20,162 nt of DNA from Chloroflexota bacterium (GTDB lineage Bacteria > Chloroflexota > Dehalococcoidia > UBA3495): NCBI GenBank assembly GCA_002716645.1, contig PBBR01000014.1, forward strand, positions 19,648 to 39,809. Reading direction: 5' to 3'. The translations under genes and the position numbers were made by a program. Below are positions 15,743 to 20,162 of the stretch, one piece after another. The notes under the pieces are model-generated. The model saw nothing but the letters and a program-made list of their open reading frames with translations. It did no database searches and was not told the DNA's origin. How positions within the stretch are numbered: the first letter of the stretch is position 1; the number at the start of each line of letters is the position of its first letter.

Positions 15743-15772
15743 TAAAACTTGGATTAAATAATTTAAGTTTTA
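15743..15772 (+). repeat. 13-bp RNA hairpin in the gap before the 164-aa gene
   Basis: TAAAACTT (15743-15750) pairs with AAGTTTTA (15765-15772). On the plus-strand RNA the stem extends inward through two G-U and three A-U pairs to an AAAU loop, 13 bp in all. No U-tract follows, so it is not a standard terminator. The rest of the 173-bp gap (15674-15846) is A+T-rich; no B12 box or other riboswitch core was found. Confidence 0.4.
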
Positions 15773-15846
15773 CAGGACATTGATTAGTTACTGATAGTCG
15801 GAATCGTAAACGGATCAAAGCTGCATGATATAAGCAAGGTGTTATT

Positions 15847-16341
15847 GTGGAAAGACAAATAAAATACATAGTGCAAGTACAATGCGAGCCGCTGCCTATT
15901 GGTTTAGAGGATACTATCCTTAAGTTTCTGAGTGATTATTTTAATGTGACAGAATGTTCTGTAGATAATAAAGATATGACACTGGCACTCAAATCAAATC
16001 ACCCGATAGCTTATGGAGCAATCAAAGATTTGGCGGATTTAATAGTAGAAGTTTTGAACATGAATGGCATCGAGTTCAGACAAGGTGTTATTAACCGGGT
16101 TGAACACGGTTACGCGCGATTTGTGTATAAGGTTATTAATTCGGAAATGATTGCCAATTATGTACTAGGATTATTTAGAGCTTGGAGTTCTATGGCAGGC
16201 AATGCTGTAAAAGACCTAATAGCGAACATGTTTGGTGGTACTCGTCTGGTTCCTGAAATGTATTTCCATGGCGACGTCTTGCTAGATGCTATGTTGTCAG
16301 CTAGGGTAAAACAGCTTTCGGCAGATGGGTTAATGGACTGA
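15847..16341 (+). CDS. Uncharacterised protein upstream of nrdJ
   Basis: I do not recognise this 164-aa protein. By eye its first 85 residues alternate as strand (KYIVQVQCE), helix (GLEDTILKFLSDYF), strand, strand (MTLALKSN), helix (GAIKDLADLIVEVLNMNG), strand (EFRQGVINRV), which would be a ferredoxin-like (ACT-type) layout; this is inference. The second half looks helical (SEMIANYVLGLFRAWSS, NAVKDLIANMFGG) and ends in a short acidic tail. No transmembrane segment, signal peptide or cysteine motif. GTG start with AAGG 7 nt upstream. It lies 61 bp before nrdJ, so a link to deoxyribonucleotide metabolism or B12 is possible but unproven. Confidence 0.7.
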   Translation: MERQIKYIVQVQCEPLPIGLEDTILKFLSDYFNVTECSVDNKDMTLALKSNHPIAYGAIKDLADLIVEVLNMNGIEFRQGVINRVEHGYARFVYKVINSEMIANYVLGLFRAWSSMAGNAVKDLIANMFGGTRLVPEMYFHGDVLLDAMLSARVKQLSADGLMD

Positions 16342-16402
16342 AGTAAATATTGTCCTAAAAGTTGATATCGAGTGATTGAATTAGTTGAGGGGGGTTGTTG
16401 AA

Positions 16403-18814
16403 GTGACAATTACTAGAAAAGATTTAGAATTCTCTACACCGGAAATAAGAAGTAAAATTAGAAACGCTCTCAAAGAATCGGGTATGGCCGATCAAGTCAA
16501 TGAGAGATCTAATGAACTGACTGAAAATTCCAAAGTAGTTCTGCAGAGGAGATATCTGTCAAAAGATAGAGAAGGCAATGTCCTCGAAGATCCCGATGGG
16601 ATGTTTCGCAGGGTAGCGTCCAACTTATCGCAGGCTGATCTTAACTACGGTGCCACAGAAACCCAAAGGCTCTCTACTGAAGATGAATTCTATGATGTTA
16701 TGACACGTCTTGAATTCCTGCCGAACTCACCAACTTTGATGAATGCAGGCCGTGAATTACAACAGTTGTCTGCCTGTTTTGTCCTACCAGTTGACGATTC
16801 TTTGAGCTCAATTTTCTCTCGTGTTAAAGAGACAGCTCTGATTCATAAAAGTGGTGGAGGAACAGGTTTCGCTTTTTCTCGGCTCAGGCCAGAGGGTGAT
16901 GTAGTTGGATCTACTGGAGGAGTTGCCTCAGGGCCAGTGAGTTTTATAAATGCTTTTGATGCTGCTACAGATGTTGTGAAACAAGGCGGAACACGTCGTG
17001 GAGCTAACATGGGCATATTGAATGTGACCCACCCAGATATATTGAAATTCATTACGGCCAAGGAAGATGGTACTAAGTTAACTAACTTTAATATCTCGGT
17101 GGCTGTAACTGAAGACTTTATGGAGAAAGTTAAGAATAATGAGATGTTTGATCTCATAAATCCTCGAGGTGGGGAGATTGCTGGTCAACTGAATGCTCGC
17201 GAAGTGTTCGAGCAGATGGTCCAGTTGGCGTGGAAAACTGGAGACCCAGGCATTGTATTCCTAGACAGGATCAATCGAGATAACCCCAATCCTCAATTGG
17301 GTGAGATCGAATCTACTAATCCTTGCGGAGAGCAACCGCTGCTTCCGTACGAGTCTTGCAACTTGGGATCTATTAATTTGGCTCGGATGGTAACGTTTAC
17401 TGACAACGATGTAGTAATGGATTGGGATAGACTCGCAAGAGTAACTCACACAGCAGTACACTTGCTGGATAATGTCATAGACATGAATCAGTATCCCATA
17501 TCGGAGATAGCTGATATGAGCCGGACTACACGGCGTATAGGTGTCGGCGTCATGGGATGGTCAGATCTCTTAGTTGAGATGGGGATCAGATACGATTCTC
17601 AAGAGGCATTAGATCTCGCAGAACAAGTGATGAAGTACATACAAGAAGAAAGTTACAAAGCTTCTGGTAATCTAGTCGATTCAAGGGGAACATTCCCTGC
17701 ATGGGATGGTAGTGCATACAATAATAGTTCGACTTATCGGAAGATGAGGAACTCCGCACCTGTCACTATAGCGCCTACGGGAACAATCAGCATCATCGCG
17801 GGGGCTTCCAGTGGGATTGAGCCTTTGTTCGCCTTGTCATACGTGCGTAATGTCATGGATAGGACGAAACTAGTAGAAGGTAATCCGTATTTTGAAGCTA
17901 TAGCGAAATCTGAAGGTTTTTATTCTGATACACTAATGCAACAGCTAGCGGAATCAGGGAGTCTGGAACATCTAGAGGTCCCCGAGTGGGTTAAAGAACT
18001 ATTTAGGGTATCCCACGACATAAATCCAGAATGGCATGTTCGCATGCAGGCAGCATTTCAAAAACATACAGATAATTCTGTCTCAAAGACAATTAATTTT
18101 CCCCATGATGCAACTATTGATGATGTTCGCCAGGCGTATATGTTAGCTTATGAAACAAATTGTAAGGGTATAACAGTATATAGAGATGGTAGTAAATCTG
18201 AGCAAGTACTGAGCACCGGTGATACTTCTAAGCATTCTGCAGATGGTAAAGAAGGCGTGGACTTATCAGAAATACCGTACTACAGGGTACCTAGAGAGCG
18301 TCCCAGAGAGATAAGGGGCGTCACCGAGCGTGTGCGTACCGGTCATGGCAATATGTATATAACGATTAATTTCGATGAAGAACAGCTGCCGTTCGAAGTG
18401 TTCAGCACGTTAGGTAAAGCTGGAGGGTGTGACTCTGCGCAATTGGAAGCAATATCTCGTCTAGTGACCCTCGCTCTTAGGTCAGGGGTGGATCCCCAAG
18501 AGATAGTCAGTCATCTGCGAGGAATAACCTGCTGCCCCGCGTGGGATGATGGTACTCTAGTTCGTTCAGCTCCGGATGCTGTAGCTCTCGCAGTGGAGAG
18601 ACATCTCGGACAAAATGGGCATGGTTCAAACAGGTTGCCAACGGCAGAACCTGTTGCGACTCAATTAGGGTTTACGACAGAAACTGACGATGCTATATCT
18701 AATGTAGTTTACGAAGGTGGTCGGAGATGTCCCGATTGCAATGGTCCAGTGATGTTCCAAGAAGGATGCGTGAAATGTATAGATGGATTTTGTGCTTGGA
18801 GCAAATGTGATTAA
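16403..18814 (+). CDS. nrdJ: Adenosylcobalamin-dependent ribonucleotide reductase, class II
   Basis: Reduces ribonucleotides to deoxyribonucleotides with a cobalamin-generated thiyl radical, independent of oxygen. In 803-aa numbering: redox Cys125 (SACFVLP), the radical-site triad Asn306/Cys308/Glu310 (NPCGEQ), partner Cys319 (YESCNLGSINL) 11 residues on, as in Thermotoga NrdJ, and APTGTISIIAGASSGIEP. No N-terminal ATP-cone is evident. A TSCPD domain (GHGNMYITINFDEE, GKAGGCDSAQLEAISRL, ITCCPAW) and a terminal cysteine cluster (CPDC, CVKC, CAWSKC) follow, the last probably for thiol exchange. GTG 16403 is 8 nt after a run of six G; an in-frame TTG at 16385 would place the Shine-Dalgarno inside the gene. 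Confidence 0.97.
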   Translation: MTITRKDLEFSTPEIRSKIRNALKESGMADQVNERSNELTENSKVVLQRRYLSKDREGNVLEDPDGMFRRVASNLSQADLNYGATETQRLSTEDEFYDVMTRLEFLPNSPTLMNAGRELQQLSACFVLPVDDSLSSIFSRVKETALIHKSGGGTGFAFSRLRPEGDVVGSTGGVASGPVSFINAFDAATDVVKQGGTRRGANMGILNVTHPDILKFITAKEDGTKLTNFNISVAVTEDFMEKVKNNEMFDLINPRGGEIAGQLNAREVFEQMVQLAWKTGDPGIVFLDRINRDNPNPQLGEIESTNPCGEQPLLPYESCNLGSINLARMVTFTDNDVVMDWDRLARVTHTAVHLLDNVIDMNQYPISEIADMSRTTRRIGVGVMGWSDLLVEMGIRYDSQEALDLAEQVMKYIQEESYKASGNLVDSRGTFPAWDGSAYNNSSTYRKMRNSAPVTIAPTGTISIIAGASSGIEPLFALSYVRNVMDRTKLVEGNPYFEAIAKSEGFYSDTLMQQLAESGSLEHLEVPEWVKELFRVSHDINPEWHVRMQAAFQKHTDNSVSKTINFPHDATIDDVRQAYMLAYETNCKGITVYRDGSKSEQVLSTGDTSKHSADGKEGVDLSEIPYYRVPRERPREIRGVTERVRTGHGNMYITINFDEEQLPFEVFSTLGKAGGCDSAQLEAISRLVTLALRSGVDPQEIVSHLRGITCCPAWDDGTLVRSAPDAVALAVERHLGQNGHGSNRLPTAEPVATQLGFTTETDDAISNVVYEGGRRCPDCNGPVMFQEGCVKCIDGFCAWSKCD

Positions 18815-18874
18815 AGATGTGCACTGATTCATGGATATATATCGAATTTAGCAATTGTTCCTCAGGAAATAAAT

Positions 18875-19885
18875 ATGCCTGAAAAGCCTGCTATAGCTAT
18901 AACTATGGGCGACCCTTGTGGTATCGGGCCAGAAGTAGTTGTAAAGGCGCTATCCGATCAACATGTATACGCAACCTGTCGTCCTATCGTAATAGGTAAC
19001 GTGAGTGCTATGGAGGCGGCGGTCCGGAGCTTGCATAGCACAATGACCGTTGTGGAGCCGACTGATGTATCTGTAGCGGGATCAGTCAGTTCGTCTATAG
19101 ATGTTGTAGATATACATAACCTAAACCCAGAGGATATTACTGTCGGTAAAATAAGTATTCCTTGTGGGAAGGCGGCAATGGAATGGGTGACCAAAGCCGG
19201 AGAAATGGCTCTGGCGGGTGTTGTAGATGGTATAGCAACAGCCCCATTGAACAAAGAGGCAGCAAGTTTGGCTGGATATCAATCTATTGGTCATATGGAG
19301 CTTCTTCAGGAATTATCAGGGTCCAAAACAGTAGCTACCATGCTCCTCGCGAAAAACTTGCGAGTAGTTCACTTAACTACACATAGGTCCCTGAAAATAG
19401 CATGCGATTATGTTAAGAAAGATAGGATATTAGAATTTTTAAGTTTAACGGATCAGAGCTTCAAAAAATGGGGTTTCTCAGATCCCAGAATAGCTGTTGC
19501 AGCATTGAATCCTCACGGAAGTGATGGAGGTCTTCTCGGTAATGAGGAGGCAGAAGAGATTGCTCCGGCAGTAGAAGAAGCACGCAGAAATGGGATTAAT
19601 GCATCAGGTCCAGTTCCAGCAGATATAGTTTTTCACCAGGCTATTAACGACCAGTATGATACAGTCTTGTGCATGTACCACGACCAAGGTCATATACCGG
19701 TAAAAGTGTACGGATTTGAAGAAAGCATAACTGCTAATCTGGGATTGCCGTTTGTTAGGACATCTGTAGATCATGGGACGGCTTTTGACATTGCAGGGAA
19801 AGGTATTGCGGATCATACCAGCATGTTGGAGGCGATTAGGTTGGCTGTTGGTCTGTCGCTGGGTAATGGTCTGTCAGATTTCTAA
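18875..19885 (+). CDS. pdxA: 4-hydroxythreonine-4-phosphate dehydrogenase family (PdxA)
   Basis: In known members, NAD-dependent oxidation of 4-phosphohydroxy-L-threonine in pyridoxal phosphate synthesis. MGDPCGIGPEVVVKAL opens the protein. Metal-binding histidines are His170 (LTTHRSL), His214 (LNPHGSDGG) and His269 (MYHDQGHIP), and RTSVDHGTAFDIAGKGIAD closes the active site. Length (336 aa) is normal. AGGA lies 7 nt before the ATG. It is 60 bp after nrdJ and may be co-transcribed. No pdxJ is nearby, so the PdxA2-type sugar-acid dehydrogenases of the same family remain an alternative. Confidence 0.9.
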   Translation: MPEKPAIAITMGDPCGIGPEVVVKALSDQHVYATCRPIVIGNVSAMEAAVRSLHSTMTVVEPTDVSVAGSVSSSIDVVDIHNLNPEDITVGKISIPCGKAAMEWVTKAGEMALAGVVDGIATAPLNKEAASLAGYQSIGHMELLQELSGSKTVATMLLAKNLRVVHLTTHRSLKIACDYVKKDRILEFLSLTDQSFKKWGFSDPRIAVAALNPHGSDGGLLGNEEAEEIAPAVEEARRNGINASGPVPADIVFHQAINDQYDTVLCMYHDQGHIPVKVYGFEESITANLGLPFVRTSVDHGTAFDIAGKGIADHTSMLEAIRLAVGLSLGNGLSDF

Positions 19886-20030
19886 TGTTGGAACTAAAAG
19901 GATATCCTATCTACTTGTATAAATGCATTTTAGTACATTATATGTTGGGATAGCAGGTGCTGTTTCTGTGGCCCTATTTGATTTCTAATGATCCGTGGTA
20001 TTAATTACTTTTTAAAGCCATGTTGTGTGA

Positions 20031-20039
20031 TGCTATAAT
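20031..20039 (+). promoter_or_regulatory. Putative proC promoter (consensus extended -10)
   Basis: TGC-TATAAT is a perfect extended -10. The -35 position 17 bp upstream reads TTTAAA, a weak match. Transcription would start near 20046, about 22 nt before the proC ATG. This suggests that proC is expressed independently of nrdJ-pdxA. Confidence 0.6.
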
Positions 20040-20067
20040 CTTTTTAAATGAAAAGTAGGCTATTAAT

Positions 20068-20162
20068 ATGAGACTTTCTTTCATAGGCGGCGGGACTATG
20101 GCCGAAGCTATACTCGGGGGTATATTGAAGGCCAATATTGGTGCTCCTGCGGACATATGTGT
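20068..20162 (+). CDS. proC: Pyrroline-5-carboxylate reductase, N-terminal fragment
   Basis: Only the first 31 codons lie in the window; the frame is open to the edge. MRLSFIGGGTMAEAILGGIL is the NAD(P)-binding Rossmann start of ProC (IGxGxMAEA pattern), which reduces pyrroline-5-carboxylate to proline. AGG lies 8 nt before the ATG. Other Rossmann dehydrogenases share the glycine loop, but the MAEAI-x-GG continuation is typical of ProC. Confidence 0.8.
   Translation, partial: MRLSFIGGGTMAEAILGGILKANIGAPADIC

Noticed and set aside
15674..16402. Cobalamin riboswitch controlling nrdJ
   Set aside because: No B12-box-like sequence or matching core in either gap upstream of nrdJ.
16340..16402. 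NrdR boxes directly upstream of nrdJ
   Set aside because: One 16-mer at 16340 matches about 10 positions, but no partner lies at 31-32 bp, so the pair geometry fails.

Overview
This window looks like core chromosome of a low-to-moderate GC, peptidoglycan-poor Chloroflexi lineage (Dehalococcoidia or the marine SAR202 group). That placement is inference. It rests on the run rsmH-ftsA-ftsZ-nrdR-(two small genes)-nrdJ with no mur, ftsI or ftsW genes around ftsZ, on a B12-dependent ribonucleotide reductase as the reductase present, and on an EF-P with an unusual tip loop. I see no insertion sequence, prophage, CRISPR array, tRNA or rRNA. Fifteen complete genes have recognisable products, two complete genes are not recognised, and one gene (proC) is cut by the right edge.

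Layout. (1) Positions 1-6783, + strand: topA, a xerC/D-type recombinase, aroQ, efp, xseA, xseB and a PurN-like formyltransferase. Gaps are 2-55 bp and one promoter lies ahead of topA, so this may be one long operon for DNA topology, chromosome resolution, exonuclease VII and housekeeping metabolism. (2) Positions 6789-10165, - strand: tig-clpP-clpX, a chaperone/protease operon running toward the first block, with only 5 bp between the convergent stop codons. (3) Positions 10166-10784: a 619-bp divergent intergenic region. It holds an extended -10 promoter and two back-to-back inverted repeats in the tig leader. On the rsmH side it holds a stretch rich in potential RNA stems. (4) Positions 10785-14327, + strand: rsmH, ftsA, ftsZ. 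(5) Positions 14328-14821: a 494-bp gap with a strong stem-loop, a textbook intrinsic terminator, the nrdR promoter and two tandem sites that match the NrdR-box consensus. (6) Positions 14822-19885, + strand: nrdR, two unrecognised genes, nrdJ and pdxA. (7) A consensus extended -10 promoter and the first 31 codons of proC.

How the parts fit. FtsZ with its membrane anchor FtsA supplies division. NrdR probably represses its own operon through the tandem boxes and may, by read-through, control the two unknown proteins and the cobalamin-dependent reductase NrdJ. Tig, ClpP and ClpX cover folding and degradation of new or damaged proteins.

The window is mostly ordinary core genome. The most interesting non-routine signals are the NrdR operator pair, the two unknown proteins between regulator and reductase, the hairpin RNA candidate after ftsZ, the palindromic tig leader, and the EF-P lacking a tip lysine or arginine.
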